Shown here piece by piece: positions 11,560-25,168 of a stretch of DNA of 64,000 bases. The DNA is from Epiperipatus broadwayi. Its lineage: Eukaryota > Onychophora > Udeonychophora > Euonychophora > Peripatidae. The notes under the pieces are model-generated. The model was not told where the DNA came from, made no database searches, and saw only the letters and a list, made by a program, of their open reading frames with translations. Made by a program: the position numbers and the translations under genes. The DNA is taken from NCBI GenBank assembly GCA_028023455.1, contig JAQFVV010000064.1:2083825-2147824 (forward strand), given 5' to 3'. The number at the start of each line of letters is the position of its first letter. Within the stretch, counting starts at the first letter, position 1.

Positions 11560-12715
11560 TCATGTATATTACATTTGAAAACCTACTAATAATTGATAAT
11601 TTTTTTTATATAAATATATATAATATGTGAAATTTTGGTGCTGTGATTGGTACTTTTCTATGGTGTGTTAAAGCATTACATATATTAAATTATGGTGTGC
11701 AAAAGACTGCAGTGATTCTTTCTGTGAAGCTTTGATTTTTAATATATTAATTTTTAAAAACTTCCAAACGATATTAGGAATATATGGACCTTTATGGAAC
11801 TTTGTGTGTGATTGGCAACATATTCTATTGTTCTGATAAAGCTTTGCAGGAGATGGCAATTTGTGATTGGCTGATGCTTTAGATTGTTTTACCCTGAAGC
11901 TAAATGTCACAACAAATGTGATTTTCAATGATTGTTAATGATGCAATATTTTTTGTAAAAGACATTATTAACCCAAAACCAATGTTACCAGAAGGATATT
12001 GTCTTTGAAAACATTTTATTTTTAAAAATACCACTCTTAGAAAATATAGAAAGTACAATACAAGAACCTGGAAATAGCCAAGAAACAGTCATTAGAGGCT
12101 GAAAAAAAAAACATTTTTGCAAAAATTGTAATGAAATATTTTAATAACAATGAATAATTCATTGCTTTTATGTTTTTTTTGTTTCTTTGATGATAACTAA
12201 TTCTAAATATATCATTTTTAATAACATAAAATTCTAATATTTTGTTCTTTTAACTATTTGAATAGGTATCATGAAGCCAATAACGATGTGTTCCTTTGTT
12301 ATCAGCAATATTTTCAGTTAGATACTGATTTTCAGAATTTTAAAATAATAATTTTAAATCTTGTATTATTGTAATTATTAGAAGGCTTAAATATTTATAA
12401 TGTAACATATAAATTAATTGTATAATAAATGTAAAAAAGATTTAATTACACACAAAAAAAATCCAACATGCTGTCACATTAAAATAACAGTCCCTACCTA
12501 GTCTATTCAGAAATTTATCAGGCAGAGTTGATACTGATGTAATTAAATAATAATTGAACTGCCATCTAACTGACACACTCAGTAACTTTTTACAGTAAGA
12601 AAATGGATCAATGAACCACCTTTTATTGAATTTTATATCTTTTTTTTATTTAGAAACAATACTTGCAGGAGAGGAAAATTAAAACAGCCTTCATATTTTA
12701 ATGCAATTTTATTGT
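11560..12715. other. AT-rich intronic stretch
   Basis: No exon identified. An 86-codon minus frame (11928-11668) has no recognisable motif. The block repeats the word GTGATTGG several times, which may be a decayed repeat. The stretch lies in the 30-kb intron upstream of Ig exon E. Confidence 0.45.
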
Positions 12716-12719
12716 TAAA

Positions 12720-13250
12720 TCATCATCATCATCATCAACCATTATCAATTCACTGCAGGATAAAGGTCTCTCTAAGTTCAATCCATCTTCTCTGATCTTT
12801 AGCTTCTTTTCTCCATATCACCCCTGCACACTTTTTTTATTTCATCCATCCATCTAACATGTGATTTCTTTCTGGGTTTTTTATAATCTCTTGGATTTTC
12901 ATTTGAGATTTTAATTATCCATCTATTATCATTTCTTTTAGCAATATGTCCAACCCAACTCCATTTAATCTTTTAATTTTTTCAATGAGATCAGTAACAC
13001 CTGTTTATTCTCTTACCCATACATTGCATTTTTGATCTCTTCTTGTTACTCCCAACATGCATCTCTCCATACTTCTTTGAGTCATCTGAAGTCTCTGTAT
13101 TGCTCTTCTATTAAGTGACCAAGTCTCAGATCCATAAGTAAAACTGGTAAAACACATTTGTTAAAAACCTTCCTTTTCAAACACATAGCCAGTGTAGTGA
13201 GTTTATTGGCTTTTTGCCTCTGAATTTAAGATCAGAAACACCATGGACTT
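12720..13250 (-). pseudogene. RTE-type LINE, 3' end of ORF2
   Basis: The minus strand encodes the C-terminal region of an RTE-clade reverse transcriptase: a GSETWSL motif, then TQRSMERCMLGV, WVGHIAKR and VRWMDEIKKV, in the family's usual order. Several frame changes and stops interrupt it. The 3' end at about 12720 is a run of ATG triplets on this strand, the usual short-repeat tail of RTE elements. The piece lies beside a plus-strand endonuclease piece of the same kind of element (13381-13870), an arrangement expected of a 5' inversion. Confidence 0.85.
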
Positions 13251-13380
13251 TCTTCTCAGTTACCTGATAAGGCAGAATGAATGTTTGTGTAAATGATAAA
13301 TATTTTTCCAATACATATATACAATTATGACAAACAAAAATAAATCATGGCCCTTATTCCCAGGAGGCTATAAAGTCACC

Positions 13381-13870
13381 AACAAATGCAGCAGTTGGGG
13401 GCCGAAGGCAGAGAGTGCTAAGAATCCCCTGATTGCAGACTGAGGCTGCCATTTGATGACAACTTTTTATTTAGGTACTTACAACTGCAGATCACTTTCA
13501 AGCGAAAGAAGATTGCAAGAATTAGAAGAAGATTTGTCTTATATTAAATGGGACATTATTGGACTTTGTGAAGTTAGAAGAAAAAGTTAAGAGACAATTG
13601 ATTTAAAAAGTGGCTATGTATTCTATTATATAGGCACAAATATTGGAAATACAAGTGGAGTAGGATTTATTATAAATAAAAAATGGAAGACTAACATTGT
13701 GGAGATTGATGGTGTATCGGACAGAGTGGCAAAATTAATTATACAACTTAATAGCAGATACCAAATGCAGATAATTGAGGTTTATGCTCCAACAAGTTCT
13801 CATAGTGATGAAGTAGTAAAAGATTTTTATATGGATCTACAAAAGGCTTTTGATCAGAGTAAACAACATT
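13381..13870 (+). pseudogene. RTE-type LINE, AP-endonuclease domain
   Basis: Translation gives the apurinic-like endonuclease that starts RTE ORF2. The N-terminal TYNCRSLSSERRLQELEE is followed by WDIIGLCEVRRK, the strand with the catalytic Glu. Next come SGVGFIINKKW, SDRVAKLIIQL and QIIEVYAPTSSH. One in-frame TAA follows the VRRK motif. Only the last 63 codons (13699-13890) are free of stops. Normally this domain nicks the target DNA. It ends abruptly near 13870 in a T-rich tract. Confidence 0.85.
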
Positions 13871-14001
13871 TTTTTAATTTTTTTTTTTGATTTTTAAATA
13901 ATTAATATTAAGTTTATGGAGCAAGGATATTTTATTTATTTTTAGAAATCTATTGAACATAAACACCTGTCATATATATAATGATAACTAATATTTGATT
14001 T

Positions 14002-14080
14002 ATTGAATAAATATAATATCATGTGAAATTTATAAGTCTATTTTCAATAATAATTTCACATGACATTACAATTATTCAAT
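14002..14080. repeat. Inverted repeat with a third direct copy
   Basis: Positions 14002-14030 are the near-perfect reverse complement of 14052-14080 (core AATTTCACATGA). The same 29-bp word recurs at 14614-14642. The three copies suggest decayed termini of a small non-autonomous element. Confidence 0.6.
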
Positions 14081-14689
14081 ATTAAAATAATTACATTTTT
14101 ATAATTACAAGTGTCAAATTAACTCAACCCACATCTTTGACACTATCCACTTCAAAATATTCAAAATGTAATTATTTAATATAAATATTTTTCATATAAT
14201 AAGGATATGATATATATGAGAGATAGTGACAGGGACCAATTAATGAGTGCTGGTTCAGCACTAAATGCATCTCGGGGGCATTTGTCTTTTATTGTATCTT
14301 TATTTAAATGAATTTAAAAGAATATGTGGTAATATTGAGGTTGTTTAATATATTTATAAAATATTATTTATCATTACATATATGACAGATGTATTTATTA
14401 TAGAGTTTTAGAACTGACAGAGATAGCTCTGGTCTGGTAATATAGTATCAGTTATTTAAAAATCAGTTCACATAAAAATATGTAGGATGGTTTATGTATT
14501 CTCTGGCTGTTATTGTTTTGGATAACTAAATAAAATAAAAAAGGATCTAAAATACAAAAAGAAGTGGTCCATTGACTGTGGCAGATCAATTATTATTTAA
14601 AATAGAATTAGCAAATTTCACATGACATTATATTTATTCAGTATTAAAATATTATTTATCATTATATGTATATATATAGTCATTAAAAT

Positions 14690-14800
14690 CAATCAACCCT
14701 TAAGCAATCCCAATAACAATAACAATTAACAATCTCAAACTGTTGTCAAGGCAACCTCCTTTTAATAATAAAGGGGGATTTTGATCCAATATTCTTAAAA
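14690..14800. mobile_element. Partial copy of the TTGTCAAGGCAACC MITE family
   Basis: The segment CTGTTGTCAAGGCAACCTC followed by CTTTTAATA matches the element at 20-430. Only one side is recognisable, so the copy is truncated. Confidence 0.5.
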
Positions 14801-14809
14801 CGAGAAAGT

Positions 14810-17800
14810 TTAGAAGAGGGAATTTATGTTAATATTTCTGAATAAAATTAAAATAAAGAAAAAAAATGAAATTAACATAATAGAATATACTCTAGCAATT
14901 GATTTCATATACTGTATTTGTTTGTGTAACTTCAATTTATAATAATTATACAATGATCATAAAATACTAATGTAAAAAAAATGACAAAGTTTATAAAACT
15001 GCGTGTTTTTAATATTTTAATATATTAAGTTATATATAAAAAGTTTATATAGTTTATAAACTTTATTAATCATTTAATTAACAATACAATCTGTCTTTAA
15101 AAAATTAGAAAAAACTGGGAAAAAACCAACTAAGTTGTTTCTGATAAGATTTAATTCCATGCAAATGAAATTAGAATCGTAATTAAGCATAATGAATAAA
15201 ATTTACAAAAAAAAAATGAAATCAGGGCTTAAAAAATAAAGAAAAACAAACCAAGATGGGATGAAAGGAATTGTACAAGTAATAATAATAGAAAAAAAAT
15301 TAATATAAAAGCGATAGAAAAAAAATATATAGATCGATATACAACACCTGTGAAGAGCTTAGGATGCATATTGCCAGCATTAAATTCAGTTTAAACTGCA
15401 GGATAATCCTAGCTTAATTTAGATCAATGTTATAGTATATAGCTAACTAGAATGTATATATTGCTTAAGGAGAAAAGTGCAATCATGGACTGATAAGTGC
15501 ATCCTATAATATCCAGACAGAACTCATCATTTAGTCTTCCCAGCTTTAGAACATTGCCAAATGGAAGCCGCAAAATAGAGACAGGGTGAGATACAACCCC
15601 CTGCTTACTAAAATGCTTTCCTAGTCATTCTCGTGTATATAATGCGAGTGAACAAGTTAAGTAAATTCAGAGTTTACTTTTTAAATAAAGCGATAGAGAC
15701 ATTATAAAATTTGTAATCAGAAATATTCCACGATGGTAAGACTACTGATGATTTATCCATAGATATAAATAGAAGGTCTTAGTAAAATAATGGTATATAA
15801 CACGTATTTGTTTGTTAATCATAAATACTATTTTTTTATTGTTATAATTTTTAAATTTTTTTATCATTTTTCTGTATGTTTAATTTGTAAGCTTTAACAT
15901 TTAAATTTATTATTGACTTTGATTATTGATTTGTATAAAATCAATTGAGAATGTGTAAATAAATGATTGAGATTTTATTTAACTTATTTCATGATAGTTC
16001 ATCATTGTCTCACGTAATCTCATCTCACATGTATACCTATTGACTCTATTATGTTAAGTAATTATGTTCCGAACTGAGAAATATATGACTATTATTGAGA
16101 AAATTCAAATGATGATGCCAGACGAGAATATTCGTCTAGGATCTTTCTTAGAGAAAATGGCACTTGACTGCAGGTAACTAGATTTAAATTCCGTAATAAT
16201 AAAACTGATAAATATTCAATGAGGTCTTCTGAGATAGGATTTTATGTATGATGATAAGGAAATAAAACCAGGCTGCCTTACAATAATTATTTACATAACA
16301 GATGTAAAGTTTGATCATCGACAGCGAATTTGATATACCTACAAAATATTACTTTTTAAAAAATAAAAAAACTGACGTATAAACTAGAAACATTATGTGA
16401 ATGTATAGAGATTTATTGCTGGTCAGTAAAAGCACCATCATCATCGTTAAGGTGTCCTGATACACTATACATATGTAAATCAAAAATATATTGTCAATGC
16501 AATACCCAGATAATCAATGGAAATCTCACTTATCATCTGACGGCTGCCTTTACAACATGCTGTTGCTATTTTATTGCTTAATTTTAAGCAATTGTTGTGT
16601 TGATTAGATTAATGTATGATAACCAATCATCTATGTGCACTTGCGTTCTATTATATGTATATATGTGTAATGGCTAACATAATCTGTAAAATAAACAATG
16701 CAGTCAAAGTTTACCTAATAATGATTGCAAAAGCAATACTCATTATACGTGTTAAAAATAATCATATGGTTTATTGCTTGGGAATTTATAAAAAAAGCTG
16801 GAACGCTGGAAGTGGAAGAACTAGGCTAAAATCTGTAGGCCTTGTTTTTCAGAGTCTGTCATTCAACCACTTCAATAAACGAAATAGAGCATAGCACTAA
16901 TTTCACATTATTTTTATTGAACAGGTGTCAATCTCAATACCTTTCTAAATATGCCACTATTTTAGAAATATCAAATTAGGTGGAATTTATTCTATATAGT
17001 GTAAGGTTTATGTCACTGTTTTGAAGTTTACTGATGTTTTACCACGTGTAATCTACACTTAAGTAATATTATTATTTCTTTGTTGTTTTTTTTTCTGATC
17101 TACGGGATTTTAACATTTTTTTTATAGTTAGGCTTGGCCACTTGATGGCATTGTTGCCAGTCAAAAACAATACAATGCAATTAATACATTGTACAGGCTT
17201 AAACCTGCATTTATATATGTAATATATGCGGGGTTCGAATTCAGATTATATTGGTGATTATTTATCTTTTCTTCATTCTTCTTTAAAAAAATACGGCGAT
17301 TTTTTTTTTTTTTTTGGCTATACGGCAAAATTTTTTTTGGCTTTATTTGTAAACGGTACGCTGATATAGTAAAACTTTGTTTTAAAATCAATTTTTATTA
17401 CCTTTTTTTAGAAAATAAAAACAAACAAAAAATAACCTTTTTTGTTTCTAACTTTTGTCTCAGTGAAGATAAAATATTTATCACACAACCCCCCAATTAA
17501 AAAAAGATCAAAAGTTTTGACCTTTTCAACTTATGTTTTCTTTTTTTGTTGTTTTTAAAAAAATACGGCGATTTTTTGGCTTTATTTGTATACCACTGAC
17601 AGAGTAAAACTTTTAGTTTTAAAACCAATTTCTATTACCTTTTTTAAAAATAAAAACAAATAAAAAATAACTTTTTTCATATCATCAATATTGTTATTGA
17701 CAATAGTAATTAACAGGTAGATAATTTAGTGAAACGGTATATTCCTACAGCCTATACGTTTCACCTATTTCTCCCCATAACTCTATCTGTGCTGACTTTA

Positions 17801-18430
17801 AAACTCCTTGATACATGTATATCAACATAAACATCGCTATATATGTATCAGTGCATATATATATATATATGTGTGTGAACAGACTGCGATATATTATCGT
17901 TTTACATATGTTACAGTGTATCAGTATTTAAAATATAATCTCTTTTAAATTATAGATTTATTATTTTAAAAAGTCAATTCATTAGTTTCATTGAGAATCG
18001 TAGATATATGTATAAAATCAATCTAGTACCAGAATACGTACTTAACGAAATGTTGTTTATCAGATTTGCTCAATTTCTTAAGTTAAATTAAAATATTGTC
18101 AATAAAGATCAGGCTACCCACCTGGTTACAAAATAGTGTATAGACTGGGTTTCTAAATTTATAATTTTGCAATAATATTTTCCAAACAGAAACTTAGTCA
18201 GTAGCAGAACATACTGAAGCAGGATTATTTTAGATTCCTTTGGGAATCAAATGGCTTAACCAAGCTAAATTTACTTGACTTAAAATATTAAACAATGGTT
18301 GAGTCAATTTTAAAAATTTTAAATTGAATTGTAAACAAGTGTTAATGGATTGACCCTGCTGTGAATCCAGTTTGTAGAAAAATAATATAGGATCTGAAAA
18401 TTAATATAAATAGCCTATATTTTGGTACCT
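14810..18430. other. AT-rich stretch without recognisable genes
   Basis: Open frames at 16616-16894 and 17391-17161 have no domain or signal. An imperfect direct duplication of about 120-160 bp occurs at 17284-17442 and 17559-17676, both starting AAAAAAATACGGCG. The rest is AT-rich with poly-A/T tracts. It lies inside the long intron between Ig exons D and E. Confidence 0.45.
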
Positions 18431-18530
18431 TAAATGATACTCTGTAAAATTTATCTGCGTGTTGCTACCAAAATCCACGCTGTCTGGATTTTATAATGAG
18501 GGAGTAGGAGGTTGCCATTTTTTCCTACAG

Positions 18531-18753
18531 TGAATGGTCATCTCTGACCCCATCCTACATGCTGCTGTGGTGTGTGGTCATCATCATCATCAGATGGAAA
18601 GTTTTCAGCCACTGCCTGCTGTCAAAAAGAAGACTCTACCACCAAGCAACATATTCAGGAAAGAGTGCCACAATGCCGACTTCCAAGTGCCTGATGTCCA
18701 AACTGCAGAAGAAGATCAGTAATATTCTTCCTAAACCAAAGAGTTCTTTATAA
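18531..18753 (+). other. Coding-like GC-rich island, possible terminal exon
   Basis: A strong acceptor-like site (polypyrimidine run then CTACAG, ending 18530) precedes a block markedly richer in GC than its surroundings. Two plus-strand frames are open through it. One runs from 18532 to TAA at 18753: a hydrophobic stretch (MLLWCVVIIII) followed by a Lys/Arg-rich tail, resembling a membrane anchor with a short cytoplasmic tail. The other starts with ATG at 18534, reaches 18722, and has more AT at third codon positions and a more ordinary soluble composition. The minus strand also shows short coding-like words. I cannot decide between a host exon and a transposon fragment, and no family is recognised. 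Confidence 0.35.
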
Positions 18754-19594
18754 ATCAATCTCTAAACTATAAATTAAATATTAAGTTAGCTATGTAAATG
18801 TAATGAACATTCAATCTTAATTATTAATTTCTTTTAAATCATTTCTAGAATTTAATTGTAAAACTTGCCTGAACCTTAACTAATGAAATTCATCTTTAAC
18901 TCATAATAACTGCATTCAGTTATTACTTAACTCTTTAAAACTGCAGTTATGCTTATAATTTCTGTTTAAATTATTTCATTTTCATTTATTTTAATATGTT
19001 ATGATATGACAATATTTCGAGACAGCAAATAATTATTTTAGTCAACTTTTAAGGAGAGATCTTTATTAATCTCTCCAGCATAATATTTAAGAATGCTGAT
19101 TAGCTCAGTAAATTGCTGCTTTGAAATCCTATTCTGATAGATAACAACCGATCGCTACACACTCATTGTTATCATTATGTTATTGATATTATATTTTATT
19201 AAGGTTTGCTTAGTGAGTTATTAAACTTATGATTTTGTCTATTAGTTAGAAATAAGATGCTAGATAAGAATGATATTAAAAGTATATTTTTAAAAGTTGT
19301 TAAGGCCATTAAATATACTTACTCCTCCCTAATTCAATCGCATGCATATATATATATATATTGAAGCAGTAAATCTTAGCTTAAGATTGTGCTTTATGTC
19401 TCTACCTACTAACCCGTGTTTAAATCCCTATTTCCCATCCTGTTCCTTTTGTCGTGTATATATATTTCATGTATATATTTGAGATGTGCACCCAAATTGT
19501 AAAATTTAATGTTTCAATAACATGTTTTAAAATTATTATTAATTCTTTTTATTAATTATTAGTTCTTTTTTATTAAAGTATTATAGATGCGGCT

Positions 19595-19597
<3 letters not shown>

Positions 19598-19670
<73 letters not shown>
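19598..19670. repeat. (TA)n expansion inside repeat copy 1
   Basis: Uninterrupted TA run; the matching place in copy 2 (about 24203-24212) has only a few TA units. This shows lineage-specific microsatellite growth after the repeats separated. Confidence 0.9.
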
Positions 19671-19672
<2 letters not shown>

Positions 19673-22445
19673 AGCAAAACTTACTAACAAGATATTGATG
19701 TTTTTAAATATTTATTATATGTCATTTTTAGCTTTTTCTTTTTAAATTGCTTGTTTTTCTATTAAACTGTATATTTTTTATAAAATCCAATATGGAAGAT
19801 ATGACTGTTGTTAACTGTCCAAAAATAATTAAGGGTTGAAAGCACTATTGTTTTAATCTAGGGTAGGTATTTTTTAATTAAAGTTTTACTTAAAAGGGGA
19901 TTAAGATTAGAGATACTTTTGTTAAAAAAACATGTTGTCAAATCTATTTCTAATCAGGAAATCGATTTGAATTTATTTTTGGATGTTATCTTACAATTGC
20001 ATCTTCAAAAACAACTGATAAAAGAAAAGGTATAAAATGACTGAATTTTGAATGACAGAGAAGATTAGCTACTATTGAAAGATCGGATTGTAAACATACT
20101 ACATGTCGCTTGAAATCTAAAATGATGTAGTCGTAAATCCACTCTCTTGCTGACTCTGGTGGGTCATTCTTCCCACTAATGTACCATCTAACTGCTACCC
20201 TGAAAGAAAGTAAAGATCCGATGGAGAACTTTTAAAAATGCTAATAGAGAAGCTTGCTGTCATCAAGAAGAATTCATTTTGGATCCTCAATTTGCCATGC
20301 ATGAAAATAGACTTATTAAATTTGCACAAGGTAACTTTTATGCTACTATTTGAAAATGAATCTAGCTTCACTTATCTCAAATCCTGCTATCAAGATTCTA
20401 ACGTATTGTTTAATTTTCTATCTTTTAAATTAATGTTTTTTTTATATAAATCTGTGAATGTAAATGTGCTCTCAAATGATTTGTTATATCTAATCTATCT
20501 CATATGCTCTAACTTTCTTTTAACTTTGGTGCAGTCATTTATTTATATGTATTTAATACTTGATTTTATATATATGCTTTTATTATTATTATTATTTTGC
20601 CAATCTCAAACAAACTGGTGAGCTTAATTTATAAAAATCTTTTCTGTCTTTTAAGTAAATTTTCATGAATCAAGTTTATTAACATTCCCTTAAAATATAA
20701 CGTATTCTTAATTAATCCATTCACCAGATTGTTTTATGAATCAACATTTTAGGTTCATTTTTAATATAAAAATTGATTTGTTTAACTCTGAAAATCCAGA
20801 ACTCAAGCTAATTAATGCTCTGAAACATTTATTTTATAATTATTTATTAAATTCTGAAAGGGTGACTTATAATTTGATTCCTATATAACAGCTAATCTTA
20901 CTTCATTTTTCATAATCATAAAATTTCAAATCTTGTATTTAAATATTTCAGTTATTATAAAAATCATGAAGGTGGAATTGAATTGTTTTAAATAGTGGGA
21001 AAGGGAAGGGGGTGAATCTTAATGCCTTTTTTACTTAATCAAATCTTAACATATATTTTATTAATTTAAAATCTAAATCTTAATGTTTTTTTCTTACTAA
21101 ATAAAATCTTCATATATATTTTAATAAATGAAATTTCTCTCTCTATATATATATATTATAATGGCATAGCACATTATTTATATAAATTATAGTATTCAAA
21201 CAAGGGTCATCTATTTTAAAGCAGTAAATTATATTTCATGCCATTAGTGACATTTATCATTACCGCATTGCCGACATTTAGCCTATCTTCGTATATATAT
21301 ATATTACATGCTTCTAGTCTTCTAATCTGGGAGTTGTGACAAGTTCGAACCCATAGATTTCTTTTCGTATCTCATTCCATAGATAGTTGAGCTATCTGGA
21401 ACCACATTTATTCTGTATAAAATGCCTCTGGCGGTGATTCTGTAAGTTTGGCACACAGATAAAAGGCCTCTCGCATCGGTTATACCAGAAAAAGTCTGGG
21501 CCATGCCATGCCTTTCCACTTTTCTCTAAGCACTACTCAAGAAGGGGGTGTGAGATTTCATTTTTTTTATCCAGAAGCACGACCTTTTCCTCTTAGTTAT
21601 TTTTAGGCTATTATGTCAGCACCGCAAACTTCTTCGTATTATTATTATTTCTTTTGCTTCATGGCCCAGTTTTAATGCTCTAATATTAAAATTAAGCTTT
21701 GTTTAAAAGATATATATAAATGCCAATTACTTCTATTTATTAATTAAGTTTATTTCAATCATATACAATCGCACCATCATGATTTATATATCTATATTTA
21801 AGAGTATCTATATGCTTCGGGGAAAATAAAGCGTTTGTCTTACTATCATTAAAATAATTTTTCATTAAATATTTTGTCATAGATCCAAATATAATCAAAT
21901 GTTTTAAAATGTGTTTTATTCATTTTCATAACCTCAATGGTGTGAAAATAGTTTTATCATATGTATAATGAATTTCGGAATGCTCCTAGAAATATACATG
22001 TTAGTCACCATGTTTCTGAACCATATATAAAAGCGTTAATTGCAATTCTATGTAGATTCTTTCTAATATTCGATTGGCATTTTAATATTAGACCCACCAA
22101 AGATGTGTGTTTATTTGTAATATATTATTTAGCTAAGAAAGAGCATATGAGAACTAATAGCGTGAATGACACTATGTAACCGCTTGCTCATTCACACACA
22201 CACTAATGTATATAATTAATTTATAAATGTATAATAATTTGTCAGTCTATTAAAATATATTTTATTGTCTAACTTATTTGAGTAGTTCGAATTTCTTCTC
22301 TTTTCTCCACTTCCAAATGTACAGCCTAGTTGATATATATGTTAGTTTAGTCATAGTCAATAGATGTCTCATTGTTTTGCTCAGCTTTGCTAGTCGACCG
22401 GATTAAGATTAATTCTCATGTGCCATCACTATTATGTTATTCATT

Positions 22446-22490
22446 AGGTATTAGATCTGGGGTTTAGGGAGTGGGTTCGAATCCAGGCTG
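22446..22490 (+). repeat. tRNA-like SINE segment with perfect B box
   Basis: GGTTCGAATCC at 22474-22484 fits the pol III B-box consensus. It is preceded by TTAGATCTGGGG, a weak A-box candidate. The same segment occurs at 27068-27078 in copy 2. Cloverleaf arms are not convincing, so this is read as a tRNA-derived SINE portion within or at the end of the 3.2-kb repeat. Confidence 0.45.
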
Positions 22491-22585
22491 GTTCCTGATC
22501 TAAATCTTGGGCTTGATTGGGTTTGAAGTACATTTTGTGAGTTCCAGCTCATGTTAGATGGATTAACATGTTTTGACTGGCACAT

Positions 22586-23966
22586 AGGATCTTTTTTTTC
22601 TTGGGCTTGGTGCCCAATGTGGGGCTTTGATATAAACACCCACATACCCTGAGTACTGAATTTTGTTTATATATATATTCTTAAAAAAAGTTGTTATATA
22701 ATTTTTTCCATGTTTGATATGTTTAAAATAATGTGTTCAAAGTGTAAAATTCACAGTTTAAAGTTAAAACCCTTGTACTACAACCATAGTACATATGTAT
22801 TTTTTCTTCAATGCCATATATAAAGTTTTTTGTTCTTGAGACATATATGAAAAATGTATAAATAATTCATAAATTAATGATCACTCTGTCTTAGCTGGCG
22901 CCCTTATAAAAAGAAATTTTGCTAACCAGTAGTGAGTCAAATGCAAAAATGTTGGAAGTGGAGGGTTCGAACTCAGAAAAAAAAATTATTGAGAGCAAAT
23001 ATTTTTTTGGCTTAATACTATGATGCATCAATTTTAAACATGTAATAACCAGACTATGGCTTTTCTTTTAGATGCATGGGTGCGACCAAGAGAAATTAAA
23101 AGAAATGGCTAGATTAGTATATCTTAAACAAACCAATTTTTTTTCAGCAAGTAAAAGCTAAATTTTTAGTTAAACTATAGTTGGGCAGATATACAGAAAG
23201 TGTGGGAGCAGTGAGTGGTTATGCAGGAGATGATTTTTTTTTAAAGAGGAAATATGTGTATAGAATTTTTTTTTTTTAATTGAGTATATAATGTTTGTGT
23301 TTATTTTAAAAGCAAAGTGAACGAATTTAGCACATATATGGATTTTTTTTTGTTTTTCTGTCTTTTCCAATGGGATGTAGTATTGTGTAGTGTATATAGA
23401 AGTGTATGTGTGTGTAAAATCTATGTACTTGTATATGATAGCACTGCATATATATGTACATAGGTGTGTATGTGTGATGATAGGAACAGATGGGTTTGAA
23501 AGTTTTATATGTATTGCATTGTTATATATTTTCTTGGAAACCCATATGTGTGGAAAAGTTGTATTGTAGCTCAAGCATAAAAGCTTGAAAAACTTTTCCC
23601 CAATATAGATGTACAAAATTTTTTTTTCTGGATTTGACAGCTGAACAAATATTCATATCCCCAAATGATATTTCATAGATACAGTTTTATATACTCAGAC
23701 CAATGTAGTTAAAGCTTTGTTTAATTCACATGAGTTTGAATGCATAGTGACATGTAATAATTTGTTATGTATGTGCTCTTAAGTTTAGCAAAGTGTTTTC
23801 ACTTAATGTTAGATTTATACCAACTCAAACTATGTAATACTCATAACAACAAGAGTGTATATTGAATTTTGAAAATTTTTGTTGTTCTTTTGGTCGTCAC
23901 TTGAAAACTCCTAGTCAAAGCATTTTTTTTGTTGTTTTTTTTTGTTTCATTGTATGTCTGGAGAAA
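22586..23966. other. Spacer between the two 3.2-kb repeats
   Basis: Not shared with either repeat. It contains another tRNA-like word (AGGGTTCGAACTC near 22962) and a T/G-rich block. The minus strand of that block is open for 148 codons (23616-23170). That frame is rich in His/Tyr/Ile/Lys and has no recognisable domain; skewed base composition explains it better than a gene. Confidence 0.45.
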
Positions 23967-25119
23967 TGAAGCAGTAAATCTTAGCTTAAGATTGTGCTTC
24001 ATGTTTCTACCTACTAACCTGTGTTTAAATCCCTATTTCCCATCCCACTCCTTTTGTCGTGTATATATATTTCATGTATATATTTGAGATGTGCACCTAA
24101 ATTATAAAATTTAATGTTTCAATAACATGTTTTAAAATTATTATTAATTCTTTTTATTAATTATTAGTTCTTTTTTATTAAAGTATTATAGATGCGGCTC
24201 AAATATATATATAGGAGCAAAACTTACTAACAAAATATTGATGTTTTTAAATATTTATTATATGTCATTTTTAGCTTTGTCTTTTTAAATTGCTTGTTTT
24301 TCTATTAAACTGTATATTTTTTATAAAATCCAATATGGAAGATGTGACTGTTGTTAATTGTCCAAAAATAATTAAGGGTTGGAAGCACTATTGTTTTAAT
24401 CTAGGGTAGGTATTTTTTAATTAAAGTTTTACTTAAAAGGGGATTAAAATTAGAGATACTTTTGTTAAAAAACATGTTGTCAAATCTATTTCTAATCTGG
24501 AAATCGATTTGAATTTATTTTTGGACGTTATTTTACAATTGCATCTTCAAAAACAACTGATAAAAGAAAAGGTATAAAATGACTGAATTTTGAATGACAG
24601 AGGAGATTAGCTGCTATTGAAAGATTGGATTGTAAACATACTACACATCGCTTGAAATCTAAAACGTTGTAGTCGTAAATCCACCCTCTTGCTGACCCTG
24701 GTGGGTCATTCTTCCTGCTAATGTACCATCTAACTGCTACCCTGAAAGAAAGTAAAGATCCGATGGAGAACTTTTAAAAATGCTAATAGAGAAGCTTGCT
24801 GTCATCAAGAAGAATTCATTTTGGATCCTCAATTTGCCATGCATGAAAATAGACTTATTAAATTTGCACAATGTAACTTTTATGCTACTATTTGAAAATG
24901 AATCTAGCTTCACTAATCTCAAATCCTGCTATCAAGATTTTACCGTATTGTTTAATTTTCTATCTTTTAAATTAATGTTTTTTTTATATAAATCTGTGAA
25001 TGTAAATGTGCTCTCAAATGATTTGTTATATCTAATCTATCTCATATGCTCTAACTTTCTTTTAACTTTGGTGCAGTCATTTACTTATATGTATTTATTA
25101 CTTGAGTTTATATATATGC

Positions 25120-25168
<49 letters not shown>

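Larger units (their letters stand above)
19362..22585. mobile_element. 3.2-kb unclassified repeat, copy 1
   Basis: Nearly identical over its length to 23967-27179; its first 1.3 kb also matches 50124-51381. It begins TGAAGCAGTAAATC and opens with a hairpin around AATCTTA-GCT-TAAGATT. The 127-codon frame at 20238-20621 is conserved between copies but ends in Leu-rich, repeat-derived sequence and is unlikely to be a gene. Two tRNA-like words with pol III B boxes lie inside, at 21342 (AGTTCGAACCC) and 22474-22484 (GGTTCGAATCC, a perfect B box). The copy contains a 73-bp (TA)n run (19598-19670) that is short in copy 2. Confidence 0.75.

Noticed and set aside
13020-13060. Plus-strand reading of the RTE tail region as a separate gene
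   Set aside because: All recognisable protein motifs are on the minus strand; the plus strand is stop-rich.
20238-20621. 127-codon frame, with a 137-codon counterpart at 24780-25193
   Set aside because: Conserved only because the surrounding 3.2-kb repeat is duplicated. Its C-terminal Leu run is a translated TTA microsatellite, and copy 3 does not keep the frame.
23170-23616. 148-codon minus-strand frame, the second longest uninterrupted frame in the window
   Set aside because: It lies in a T/G-skewed block, is dominated by His/Tyr/Ile/Lys/Thr, and shows no domain, signal peptide or splice pattern. Composition explains the lack of stops.
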